A DNA stretch of 64,000 bases from Flammula alnicola. Taxonomy: Eukaryota; Basidiomycota; Agaricomycetes; Agaricales; Strophariaceae. Every line of letters begins with the position of its first letter. Positions within the stretch are counted from its first letter, which is position 1. Both the position numbers and the translations under genes were made by a program. Location of the stretch: the NCBI GenBank assembly GCA_015499995.1, contig JADNRV010000068.1, positions 124,001 through 188,000 on the forward strand, given 5' to 3'. The notes under the pieces are model-generated. The model had not been told where the DNA came from. It saw only the letters and a list, made by a program, of their open reading frames with translations, and did not search any database. Below, piece by piece: positions 1 to 10,009 of this stretch.

Positions 1-1507
1 GAGGGTTGCTGATGTAAGTCGCGCACCATGTTGTGTTCGCCGTTGGCTGCTCAAGGCTCGGGATCCTCGGCGGACCACTGCAGTCCCCTTTGGGCGACAT
101 GGGGGCATACTTTGGAGCTGGCATAAATCGTCTGCCATTGTTGTGGGGCGTAGCAGGTGCACCGTGGGACGGTCTCCTCGCTGTAGGGAGCAATGGCCTA
201 AGGGCCGCCGCAGGGGTTGGGCGCGATGAACACCATGTGGGAGGCCAGTGGGCTGTGGTGGGAGTGTCCGGGTCCAAACGATTCCACGGAATGCTGACTA
301 AGGTTGAGCACCAAGGATAGTACCCTGCAAGGGGCCGAAAGGATAGGACACGATAAGATATCGGGTATAGGCCTGAGAACCATCTGACCCGGGCTAGGCT
401 CCCCGCGAGGGACCTCAGCTGAAACCTGGGACAGGACACCCGATGCTGGGAATTATGTGGACCCAGTCGTTAGTAGGAGTCTGTTCTCCCTGGCCGCACA
501 GCCGGGGCGCCTCCTGCAAGACAGAGACTCTGGACATACTGGGGATCCGTGCCGCCGATGCATGTGGGAGGCCTGTGGGCTGTGCGTCATAGGTGTAAAT
601 GAACCGTATGCTGGGGGACGGGAAGGTACGGCCGGGGTAGCGCCCGGTGTCGGCTGGGCCTTAGCAGGCTGAGGCAGTCCCTCTAACCTGGCTCGAGAGA
701 TCTATATCCTCTGTTGGTCCGACCCGGTATAATATAACCGTGTTCGGGCTCAAGTTGAAGCCGGGGTGTTGGCGCGTGATCGCGGGTAATCTGAAAGAAG
801 GCAGTCGGGCCGAGTTCAGTTATCCATATGGGAGGTGCAAAGCCATAGCTCGAGACGTAAATCGACCCTGGCCCTAGTGCAAAGCTGTAGCTCGGGTGTA
901 AGCTGACCCTGGTGCCGTGTAAGACGCCCCTAAAAAAGGAGCAGCACCATATAGGAAGGCTCTCTGAGTGAGGGTCGACCGACTGGGTGGAGTTCGACAG
1001 ATAAAGCTGGTCGTTGGTTGAGTAAGTGGGGTTCCAATCCCTGCCAAAATCCCGAGGTTCACGCCAATAGGGCTCCCCGCAAGGGGGGCCCTAAACTTCG
1101 CGCAGCCGTGTTCATTGCATGGCTTCGCTTGTGACTCTTTGAGTCTATGGCACACATCTTCTGGAGGACCCACCATGGTGTAACGACAACGTCGAGTTTG
1201 CCAACGAAGTGGAGAGAGCCGGGCAAGCTCCGACTTCATCTGGGTGACCCCCCTGTCCACCCTTTTAATCCATATCTACCTTACGTTCGGTAGCGTTAAC
1301 AACGCCGCGCGTTTGTATTTCCTGGGCTGCAAGGTCCGCTATTTGGGTTTCAGGCTGCTGCGGAGTCTCGCCTGCGTCGCGCTCGCGCACGCCGCATGCT
1401 TCCCTGCGAGCAACCAACTCCTCTCTTTTGCTTTGGATATTGTAGCGTACTCGTTTGTATTAGTTAGAGACCGGGCTGTGATCGTGCTCCAGAATAGAAA
1501 TTGTTGA

Positions 1508-1542
<35 letters not shown>
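1..1542 (+). mobile_element. SINE-LINE chimera SC1 (5' end outside window)
   Basis: Roughly bases 1-1100 match, with divergence, the noncoding body of SC3 (18390-19290) and the reverse complement of SC2 (8757-9650). Shared landmarks are the 'gggcgacatgggggcata' block near 95 and the 'ctccccgcaagggg' block near 1071. From about 1110 the sequence is the 3' UTR of a LINE, closest to that of LF (shared 'ccttttaatccatatctacc' near 1261). It contains the GCGTTAACAACGC hairpin at 1293-1305 and ends in TTGTTGATTT plus a poly(A) run at 1513-1542. No coding frame is credible. The tRNA-like head seen in the other copies would lie left of base 1, so no TSD can be tested. The fusion is seen directly; mobilisation by the LINE is inferred. 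Confidence 0.75.
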
Positions 1543-1544
<2 letters not shown>

Positions 1545-2064
1545 ATGAACCACCTTACTGGGAGGCCGTAGGGGTTAGCCCCAGGCCGTTGCAGACACTC
1601 CGGGGTGAAACACCGCAAGGCAGTGCCCCCGGACCGAGCATACCATTAGGGAAGGTAGCCCGAAATAACTCCATGCTGAGACTTGTCTGTCGGATCAGTT
1701 CTCAGATGCACAACATGGTTGGTTGCTGGCAAGGCAGAGAGTGGGGACAGATAGGGATCCGCGCAGATTGGCTTAAGCGAACCAGCTGCCCTGCAACGGG
1801 AAACCAAGTACTCGGGGCTCTATATGAACTCCCCGGGGAGACGCGAGCCGTAGCGGGCCAGGGCAGTCCCCTTCGACCCGGCTCGAGTAGAGCACTAAAT
1901 CCTCTGTCGGTTCACCTGGCTGACTAAGCCAGGTATTGAGTCTAAGTTGATTCCGGGTACCAGCGCAAGCTGGCGTCTGCCCCGCATGGGCGCAAGATGG
2001 TAGGGCTTCCCTTCGGGGGGGCCCTATAGCTCGTAAATTGTTGATTTTTTTTTAAAAAAAAAAA
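1543..2064 (+). mobile_element. Short SINE-like noncoding copy S1
   Basis: A 0.5-kb unit with no ORF. Its interior is a diverged relative of the SC body: compare 'ggacagatagggatccgcgcagattggcttaagcgaacc' (quoted in part) and 'cagtccccttcgacccggctcgag' with the SC3 region 19030-19170. Its end, 'cgtaaattgttgattt' followed by T and A runs, is the 3' terminus of the LINEs with no other LINE sequence in front. It therefore looks like the unfused form of the noncoding element, a SINE borrowing only the last bases of its LINE partner. No tRNA-like head is visible, so it is probably 5'-truncated or rearranged. It abuts the poly(A) of SC1, so no TSD could be identified. Confidence 0.55.
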
Positions 2065-2306
2065 CTCAGCATCAGTGCTTATTGCCCACCCGGAAGAGTG
2101 GCACCTGGCCAAGACCAGCACCCCCTGCCGTTTGATAACAATGCCGTTGGCGGCCTGCCAGGGCCCCGGAGGGACCGAGCTGTCGACACCAGCATATGCG
2201 GTTCCTGGCTCATCGTCACACTTTTCGATGAGTTTATCCAGTACGATTTTCCACGCAGCATCAGGGTCTTCAGCCCTGCTGATACGGGGTTTAGCCATCC
2301 ATGTAA
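2065..2306 (-). pseudogene. LINE ORF2 RNase H scrap
   Basis: Antisense fragment of LINE ORF2, nearly identical to 49100-49335 inside LF. Read on the minus strand it encodes the RNase H segment with 'YAGVDSSVPPGPW' (first catalytic Asp) and 'STDAE' (catalytic Glu). It has no poly(T) end and joins directly to the copia-1 leader at about 2307, across the short overlap 'cacgccattaggg'. It looks like a rearrangement remnant rather than a fresh insertion. Confidence 0.7.
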
Positions 2307-2536
2307 ACACGCCATTAGGGCTGAGTTGCGCTCGGAACAACTGCCTGGACTCCGAGTTACATACACTTTTATATAGTGTTGTCTAGAATACTCTAGTTTA
2401 CACTTTCATTTCATTTCCGAGTTCGCTGCACCTACTGCGCACAGAACGCAGTACAACTCATTTACACATATCCGGACACTATTCCGCATATCTCCGCCAA
2501 CTCGCACTCCTCCGCTCTCCACGATCCCTCGCAATC

Positions 2537-5500
2537 ATGTCTTCTTTACACATGCCCCAAATCATGAAATTGAATGCTTTCAATTATAACACTTGGTCCA
2601 GTGATATGCAGGCCTGGCTCCGTGCAAACGGCGTCTGGCGCATTGTAAACGGCACATCTACCAAGCCTACACTCCCTGCAACCCCTACAGCAGAGGAGAC
2701 CAAAGCATTTGATGACTGGACGCTTAAATCAGACAAAGCGTCCGGAATGATGTATATGCTTGTAGAGGATGATCAGAAGATCCACTTCAATGGAATTGAG
2801 GATGATCCGGTCAAGATCTGGACCGCTCTGCGCGATATCCATCAGCAGAAGCGTCCGGGCGCACGCTTTAATGCCTATGACGACCTATTCTCCATCCGGA
2901 AGCAAGAGGATGAAACTCTTCAGACTTTGATCAATAGAGTTGATACCTCCATTCGCCGCATTCAGGACCTGCGCCCTACCGGATTCGACCTTGCCAAGCT
3001 CGATGATGAGCTCGCATCCATGGCAATGATCCGCGCGCTTCCGGACGAGTACAGCACCTTCGCTTCATCTCTGTTGCTTATGGACAAGCTTGACAAGTCC
3101 GCAATTCAGCAGGCATTTGTCACAGAGGAAGCGCAGCGTCGCCATCGCGCTTCAGACGCTCTTACTATTGGTTCTGCGCTCGCTACATCATCTGCATCTC
3201 CTGCGCTCAAGCTCAAATGCACGTTTTGCGGTATGTCCAATCACACACAAGACAAGTGCAACCGCTTTATCAAAGCGCAGCAGAACGCGCAGGAGAGCGT
3301 GCGAGAATATCGCAAGAAGGGCAGGAAAGCGAACAAAGCGCAGGAGACCACTCCAAAGTCCGAGGAGAATGTTACAGAATATGCTGGAAATGCGAGTGCT
3401 CTCTCTACCTATGATCCATCCACACTGCAGAGTGATGCTGACTTCCATTGGCTTGCAGATACAGGGGCCACTTCTCATATGACCCCTCATCGTCACTGGG
3501 TGCGCAATTACACGCCATATCGCGTCCCAGTCAAGCTGGCAGATCACACAATCATCTACTCTGCAGGTATTGGTACTGTGTTGTTCAGTCCCATTATCAA
3601 TGGAAAGGAATCTCGTTCTGTAGAGTTAACCAGAGTCTTGCATGTACCCCAACTCCGAAATAACTTATTGGCTTGTCTTTATCTCACAAAGCGCAAACAC
3701 ATCAAAATGGAAGTTGATGAGACTACCATGTACTTTAAACGCGCTCAAAAGACACTATTTACGGCCACAGTGACTTCGGAGAACACAGGTGTACTTGATG
3801 GTGTTACTGAGCCAATTCCGGAGTTTGCCAATGTCTCTGCCACTCTGCCATTTGATTTAAACCTCTGGCATCGCCGTCTTGGCCACCATAGCTATAACGC
3901 GATTCAGAAACTGCTCAAGGGCGAGTTGGTGACTGGACTTGTGCTTGACTCCAAGTTGCAACCAGATCCAATTTGTGAACCATGCCTCGCAGGCAAAATG
4001 ACATCTAATCCATTCCCAACCTCGCATAGTCATTCTACTACACCACTAGAATTGATCCACACTGATCTCCATGGTCCTCTTCCTGTTCCTACTCCAGAAG
4101 GTTACCATTACTGGGTGACCTTCATTGATGACTGCACCAAGCTTCGCGCTGTAATGCTGTTAAAACGGAAGAGTGACACATTTGAAGCATTCAAGACGTT
4201 TAAAGCACATGCTGAGAACCAATTGAATTGCAAGATCAAATCTATGCAGGATGACAAGGGTGGTGAATTCATGTCTAATGCTTTTATTCACTTTACGGAT
4301 CAATGTGGCATTGTGCAACGCCATACTACGCGTAATCGCCCCCAACAGAATGGAGTTGCAGAGCGAGCAAACCGCACTATTGCAGATCATGTTACTGCTA
4401 TGCTCAATGAAGCGCACCTTCCTGCATCGTTCTGGGCGCACACTTTGGCTGCATATATACATGTCTGGAATCGACTTCCTACTGCGCCTCTGCCTAATAC
4501 TACTCCGTATGCAGAATGGTACAAGAAGAAACCAGATGTGAGCCATCTGCGCGTTTGGGGCTGCACTGCATATGTCTACATTCAAAGGGACAAACGCAAG
4601 TCGCTTCAGCCACACATGGAGAAATGCATCTTTGTTGGTTACCCTACTGGTTACAAGGGTTGGCAGTTCTACAATCCAGCCACAAAGAAGTTTGTTATCT
4701 CTGAACGTGCTGTGTTTGATGAGCGTCACTTTCCTGGCATTGCTGGCTCTGGCCCACTCGCCAAAAACGCTCTTATGCCAATTGGCACACCTTTGGAACC
4801 GGAGCCTGCTCCTTTTGTGCTGGAAATCCGGGGGGATGATGATGATGATAATTTGATTCCTCCTGCGCAAATTCCGCATCCTGCTGTTATTCCTGCTCCA
4901 CCCGCACCTCCTAAGCACCTGATGCTCCTCCTGAGCTGCCTGTTGTACCGCTTATGCCAGAACAGCCTCCTGCACCTGCACCTCGCACTCCTACACCACC
5001 ACCGCAGCCTAGACGCTCTACGCGTGTTTCTAAGCAACCCGGTGAATGGTGGAAAGTCACACCTGCTCCGCCACCTCCAGTTGAGGAAAGCGATGATGCA
5101 GCTAATGATGAAGAAGAAACAGCCTTGGACTCGCCGGAAGCCGAAACTCGTTTTGGAGCTGGCGACTTATCTGTTGGAGCACCCTACGGCGTTCTCCTTC
5201 TCCCGGCACCCAGCTGGTGCCTAGGGCCCTGGTCGTCCCAGGGCCGGTGGCGTCGACTCTCTGAGCCGGTGTCATGCGCCGCTGACGGAGGACCCAGTTC
5301 GGTGGATGGCGGTGGGGGCTTCGGCTCCTGCTTAGCTATTACAACGTTAATTTTACCGTTGAACCGGGGAGGGTCTGGCAGGCTCTCTTCGCTTTCGGGT
5401 GACCCCTCCTCCCATCCCAATACTCCTATCTGCCGTTCGTGCGGTAGCGTTAACAACGCCGCAACGTCGGACAATCTGTAGTTGCGAGACTACCTATCTG

Positions 5501-6693
5501 GGTTTCAGGCAGCTGCGCCGTCGAGCTTAACTTCTTTCTTGTATGGGCGTAGTTCACCATCTTCGTTTGTATTAGTTAGAGACCGGACTGCTTTCGTGCA
5601 CCGGAATATAAACTGTTGATTTAAAAAAAAAAAAAAAAAAAAAAAGCTAATGATGAAGGTCTTGAGTATGTGCAATTTGCTGGTGCTGCGTCAACCTCAG
5701 ATCCTCGCAACTACAGGCAGGCAATGAAGGGCAACGATGCAGACAAGTGGTGTGATGCTGCAAATGCAGAGTACAATACTTTGCTCCAGAATGGCACTTG
5801 GGAGTTAGTTGATCTCCCACCTGGCGAAAAGGCCATTGGCTCTGGTTGGGTGTTTAAAGTCAAACGCAATGCGGACGGTTCTATTGAGCGCTACAAGGCT
5901 CGCTTGGTCGCCAAGGGCTATAGTCAACACCCTGGAGTCGATTATCATGAGGTCTTTGCTCCCACATTCTGTCCTGCAACTCTGCGCATGATCTTTGCAT
6001 TGGCTGCACTTGAGAACCTTGAACTGCGCTCTGTAGACATTTCAGCTGCTTTTACCAATGGTGACCTAGATGAGTGGATATACATGATGCAACCTGAAGG
6101 TTTCCACCAAGGTGGACCTAATATGGTTTGCAGACTTCGAAAATCCCTCTATGGTCTCAAGCAGTCTGCGCATCAATGGAATATCAAGTTGCATGCTGCT
6201 CTCACTGAGATGGGTTTCAAACGCGTTGAATCTGACCGCTCTGTCTATATCTACTCTAATGGAGACGTCAAGATCTTTGTGCCCATTTACATTGATGACA
6301 TTACTTTTGCATCCAAGTCTACTGCAGCTGTTGACAATGCGGTCAAGCAACTTGCTCAGTACTTCAAATGTCGCGATCTCGGACCCACTGAGTTCTTACT
6401 TGGTGTTGCAGTCACTAGAGATCGCCAGAAGTATCTTGTGTCGCTCCATCAGCGCCAATTCATTCTGGACATGCTTGAGCGCTACAGTATGACTGATTCA
6501 CATCCTGTCCTCACTCCTATTGCACCTGGCACTGTCTTGTCCAAAGACATGGGTCCTCAGAATGCCGCAGAAGTGGAAGCTATGCGCAATACTCCTTACC
6601 TCAGTGCTATTGGGTCTTTGCAGTATTTGGCTACCATGACTCGCCCTGATATTGCGCATGCAGTGTCCTATTTGGCACGCTTTAACTGCAATC
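2537..6693 (+). pseudogene. copia-1 gag-pol polyprotein, frameshifted and interrupted
   Basis: Starts at ATG 2537 (MSSLHMPQIMKLNAFNY), the same start context as copia-2. In order: a UBN2-type gag; zinc knuckle CTFCGMSNHTQDKC (CX2CX4HX4C) near 3225; protease motif WLADTGATSHM near 3450; the pre-integrase H-H/C-C region (LWHRRLGHHS ... CEPC); integrase D,D,E core (HTDLHGP, DDKGGEF, NGVAERANR). A one-base loss near 4914, relative to copia-2 ('cctaagcacc' against 'gctaacgcacc'), shifts the frame in the proline-rich linker. LINE L1 then interrupts it at 5114. RT resumes at 5659 with WVFKVKRNADG, KARLVAKGYSQ and the catalytic YIDD at about 6290. RNase H is cut at 6693 before its catalytic residues. 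Not functional as it stands. Confidence 0.9.
5114..5645 (+). mobile_element. L1: 5'-truncated LINE tail in copia-1
   Basis: A 532-bp insertion holding the last ~35 codons of LINE ORF2 (KKQPWTRRKPKL...), the 3' UTR with its GCGTTAACAACGC hairpin, the TTGATTT end and a poly(A). It is flanked by the 13-bp duplication gctaatgatgaag (5101-5113 and 5646-5658). Removing one copy restores the sequence seen uninterrupted in copia-2 near 25190. Extreme 5' truncation is typical of target-primed reverse transcription. Confidence 0.93.
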
Positions 6694-6883
6694 TGTTAAA
6701 GGTGGCAAGCGCGGGAACGTGTGACGCAGCTGTGCGCCTAATATGAGCAACTCGAAGCGAGGGACACAGGAGCTATAGTAAGCTGAAGTCCAGAGTGAGT
6801 AACTAATTGTATTGGGCAAAATACTAACTACTTGCCTGAAGTCCAGAGTGAGTAACTAAGGACTTCTGGCAAATGTCAAAAGA

Positions 6884-6892
6884 CTTTATATA
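6884..6892 (-). promoter_or_regulatory. TATA box of the copia-2 LTR
   Basis: TATATAAAG on the minus strand, identical at 51772-51780 in the 5' LTR. It lies about 110 bp downstream of the GATA array in the element's direction, a plausible U3 core promoter. Confidence 0.55.
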
Positions 6893-6999
6893 CTAAATAG
6901 AAAGGATCTAGAAAGGATCTGGAGATGATCTGGAGATGATCTAGAACTTGATAAGAATCTAATCTACAAATGCACAACAAGTGAAAAGGAGGAAGTGCA

Positions 7000-7043
7000 G
7001 ATAAGAGATAAGATAACAGATAAGATAAGATAAGATAAGATAA
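7000..7043 (-). promoter_or_regulatory. GATA-motif array in the copia-2 3' LTR U3
   Basis: About eight GATA cores in 44 bp, (a)gataag units on the plus strand, lying upstream of the TATA box in the element's direction. The matching stretch of the 5' LTR (51888-51943) has about ten. HGATAR is the recognition site of fungal GATA factors (nitrogen and light regulators); control by such a factor is inferred. Confidence 0.5.
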
Positions 7044-7072
7044 CTTGGAGACATGTGCAGGCAGTTTTAACA

Positions 7073-7922
7073 TCCCTCCGTGATCTCACAAGTCTCCAAA
7101 GTAGACTACAGAGTCCATAGATAAAAGGAAAAGTAGAAAGAGACTAAGGCCTAATGCCCATTTGGTCTCCACAAAATTGAACCTTGGGAGCAGGGAGTGG
7201 TTTAGTGAGAATATCTGCAATTTGTTCTGCAGTAGGAATATAAGAAGGGGCAATGCGTTTGTCATTAACAGCATCCCTAAGCCAGTAAAAGCGCAGATCC
7301 AAGTGTTTCATGCGCCCATGATGCTCAGGATTCTTGGACACACTGATAGCAGACTGATTGTCCATGTGTAAAGTAGATAGCTGGTCAACAATATAGCCAA
7401 ATTCACCAAGGATATTGCGCATCCAGGCAATCTCCTTGCCAGCCTCAACTGCAGCCACATACTCAGATTCAGTAGTGGACAAAGTAACTAGACTTTGCAG
7501 TTTACTGCCCCAGCCAATAGCACCACCAGCCATCATGGTCACATAACCACCAGTAGAGCGGCCAGTGTCAATGCAATCACCATGAGCAGCATCAGAGTAA
7601 GTGGTGAATAGCTCAGAGCCAATTTCACCAGAATACTGCAACTTGTACTCTAAGGTGCCCTTGAGATAGCGGAACAAATGCTTGACAGCAGCCCAATGCC
7701 TGGGACCAGGATTGCAGTTAAAGCGTGCCAAATAGGACACAGCATGCGCAATATCTGGGCGAGTCATAGTAGCCAAATACTGCAAAGACCCAATAGCACT
7801 GAGGTAAGGAGTATTGCGCATAGCTTCCACTTCTGCGGCATTCTGAGGACCCATCTCTTTGGACAAGACAGTGCCAGGTGCAATGGGAGTGAGGACAGGG
7901 TGCGAATCAGTCATACTGTAGC

Positions 7923-7926
<4 letters not shown>
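7073..7926 (-). pseudogene. copia-2 RNase H end of pol, with 3' UTR and PPT
   Basis: Coding 7926 to 7144 on the minus strand, 256 codons from the internal Met used here, ending in a natural stop at 7144. The copia RNase H is complete: SAIGSLQYLATMTRPDIAHAVSY, then TYSDAAHGD (Asp), STTESEYVA (Glu) and HMDNQSAI (Asp). The remaining 71 bp to the LTR include the purine-rich cacggaggga just before TGTTAAAA, a likely polypurine tract. The upstream reading frame is cut at 7926 by insertion of SC2. Confidence 0.88.
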
Positions 7927-7964
<38 letters not shown>

Positions 7965-9751
7965 ACAATTTATATAGCCGGTGCACGATAGCAGTCCGGG
8001 TGTCTACCTAATACAAATGTATGCTGCACTACATAAGCAAAAGATAAACGAGTGCTCGCAGGGGAGCGTGCGGCGCGCACGAGCGCGACGTGGGCGAGAC
8101 TGCGCAGCAGCCTGAAACCCAAATAACGGACCTTGCAGCCCAGGTGGTCCGACGTTGTGGCTTTGTTAACGCTACCGCACAATCGGCAGATAGGGAGTAT
8201 TGGGTGGACAGGGGGGTCACCCAGATGAAGTCAGAGCTTGCCCGGCTCTCCCCACTTATTCGGCAAACTCGACGTTCTCGTTACACCAATGCGGGTCCTC
8301 CACGGGATATCGTGCCAAAAGCCGCCCACTAAGGCCGACAATCGAAGCCTGCAACGAACAGGCCCCTCGCCCTTACGGGTCCGGAACAGTCCAATGTGGA
8401 AACACCTGCGGGCACTAGGTCTTGGGCCACGGCCCCAACCGCACCCAGGATTACCCCCCATCCAGAGTCCCTCATCCGACTCCGGCTTGAGGCCGGTTGA
8501 AAGCAAACGCAGTTTCGTTGTCTTCCAAAAACTTCACAAGACCCCACACTAGGTGCGGCGCCCTATGAGGCAGCACTGATAGGCGCGCAGCGTGCATCGC
8601 GTCAGTGAATATAACAATGCGGGTGACATCTCCAAACGCAACAGCGGCGGAGATGGCAATCGCAATGGCGGCGAGCTCAGCGTCAGTGCTGATAGCACGC
8701 CCGACAGAGTGGCACCTGGCTAAACCCTGTGCTCCCTGCCGTTTAAGCGCAATTTAGGCCCCCCCTTGCGGGGAGACCGATTGGAGGGAACCTTTGGGGC
8801 CACATTTCCAACATCGCCGCTTCAACTTAACCCGAATAGGAACTTATTATGCCCTATTGAGCGACAGTGGATATAGATCTGTCGAGCCAGCACAAGGGGA
8901 CTATCCGAGTACCGCTACGGCTCAGTCTTACCGGGGCGCTACACCCGGCTTAACCTTCCCGTCCCCCGGCAGGTGGTTCGCTAATGCCTTCCGGCGCGGA
9001 TCCCCAATCCTGTCCAGAGTCACTGTCTTGCCGCAATCCAAACCCAGCCTATGCACGCCACAGCTCACATAGCCTCCCACATGGCAGCCGGGAGATAAGC
9101 CGTCAGGCCGATGACCCTAGACTTGCGACTAACGACGGCACTCACTACTCTGTTGTACCGTGCCGGGTGCCCTGTCCTTGCCCCGCTCTAGGGGGTGGGT
9201 GTGCGACCGAAACCCGGATCGAAGCCGGTGGTCTACCCAAGGTCGGGTTGTTATCAGCACTATTCCCGGTTCTTACCGTGTCCTATCCTTTCGGACCCTT
9301 TACGGGCTGCTATCCTTGGTGCTCAACCTTAGTCAGCATTCCATGGAATTGCTTGGACCCCGGACACTCCCACCACAGCCCACAGGCCTCCCACATGGTG
9401 TTCATCGCGCCCAACCCCTGCGGCGGCCCTTAGGCCATTGCTCACTACAGCGAGGAGACCGTCCCACGGTGCACCTGCTACGCCCCACAACATGGCGGAC
9501 GATTTATGCCAGCTCCAAAGTATGCCCCCATGTCGCCCAAAGGTGACCGCAGTGGTCCGCCCAGGCCCTTAGACCACTCGACACCGACAACGCGCCCAAC
9601 GGCAGACGAATTACATCAGCATTCCGCGGAATAGAACCCAGGTCACAAGCTTATGGTACTTGCTATGTGCAGGAATCGAACCCACAACCTCTCGGATGGT
9701 GCTCAGCCACCCTAAAGGGCAACACAGTAACCGCTAAGCCACCACGCCCCT
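7927..9751 (-). mobile_element. SINE-LINE chimera SC2
   Basis: An 1825-bp retrocopy inside the copia-2 RT region, flanked by the 14-bp duplication atactgtagcgctc (7913-7926 and 9752-9765). In its own direction it begins AGGGGCGTGGTGG at 9751, carries the tRNA-like head, about 0.9 kb of noncoding body, and the 'cctaaatt' junction near 8752. It then passes into LINE ORF2 RNase H (8752 to about 8575), skips ~550 bp of ORF2, and resumes at the ORF2 C-terminus, 3' UTR and poly(T/A) tail (7927-7958). One TSD around a mixed unit shows it inserted as one piece. Confidence 0.88.
9665..9751 (-). promoter_or_regulatory. tRNA-like head of SC2 with A and B boxes
   Basis: On the minus strand, A box TGGCTTAGCGG (9731-9741) and B box GGTTCGATTCC (9672-9682). 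Both match the pol III consensus TRGCNNAGYGG / GGTTCGANTCC. The spacing (48 bp) is slightly long for a tRNA without an intron, as in tRNA-derived SINEs. Confidence 0.75.
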
Positions 9752-9974
9752 ATACTGTAGCGCTCAAGCATGTCCAGAATGAATTGGCGCTGATGGAGCG
9801 ACACAAGATGCTTCTGGCGATCTCTAGTGACTGCAACACCAAGTAGAAACTCAGTGGGTCTGAGATCGCGACATTTGAAGTGCTGAGCAAGTTGCTTGAC
9901 CGCATTGTCAACAGCTGCAGTGGACTTGGATGCAAAGGTAATGTCATCAATGTAAATGGGCACAAAGATCTTGA

Positions 9975-9977
<3 letters not shown>
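9752..9977 (-). pseudogene. copia-2 RT palm fragment
   Basis: Minus-strand piece encoding PIYIDDITFASK (catalytic YIDD) to FILDMLERYS. Its left end repeats the SC2 TSD and its right end (9963-9977, caaagatcttgacct) is the TSD of LINE LA. It continues the reading frame of 24586-25581, 14.6 kb away. Confidence 0.9.

Positions 9978-10009
<32 letters not shown>

Larger units (their letters stand above)
2307..6693 (+). mobile_element. copia-1, Ty1/copia retrotransposon lacking both LTRs
   Basis: Carries a copia leader (2307-2536, matching the reverse complement of 47200-47480) and a gag-pol frame, but no 5' LTR or primer-binding site. The leader begins abruptly at a LINE scrap. The right end stops inside the RNase H domain after 'YLARFNCN' at 6693, where the inverted 3' LTR of copia-2 begins. 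A LINE tail (5114-5645) sits in the linker between integrase and RT. The order gag-protease-integrase-RT-RNase H defines Ty1/copia (Pseudoviridae). Confidence 0.85.
6694..7072 (-). repeat. copia-2 3' LTR (379 bp)
   Basis: Bounded on the plus strand by TGTTAAAGG and TTTTAACA, which gives TG...CA ends and a short inverted repeat. Read in the element's direction it begins TGTTAAAACTGCC. It has a run of CTTATC (GATA) motifs at 7000-7043, a TATATAAAG box at 6884-6892 and two direct copies of a ~20-bp word starting 'gaagtccagagtgagtaac'. The second copy of the LTR is split at 47634-51974. Confidence 0.9.

Noticed and set aside
33..672. Small open frames in the first 700 bases
   Set aside because: They lie in the noncoding SINE-like body; the same region in SC2 and SC3 does not keep these frames.
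4160..4918. Long minus-strand frame opposite copia-1 integrase
   Set aside because: Shadow of the sense coding region; no domain recognised, and it is not continuous in copia-2.
6999..7043. CRISPR-like short repeats (GATA array)
   Set aside because: Units are only 5-7 bp with no spacers; it is an LTR microsatellite in a eukaryotic element.
8794..9546. Frames of 92-149 codons, repeated in 18501-19253
   Set aside because: Two copies of the same noncoding body give the same chance frames; SC1, the diverged copy, does not preserve them.
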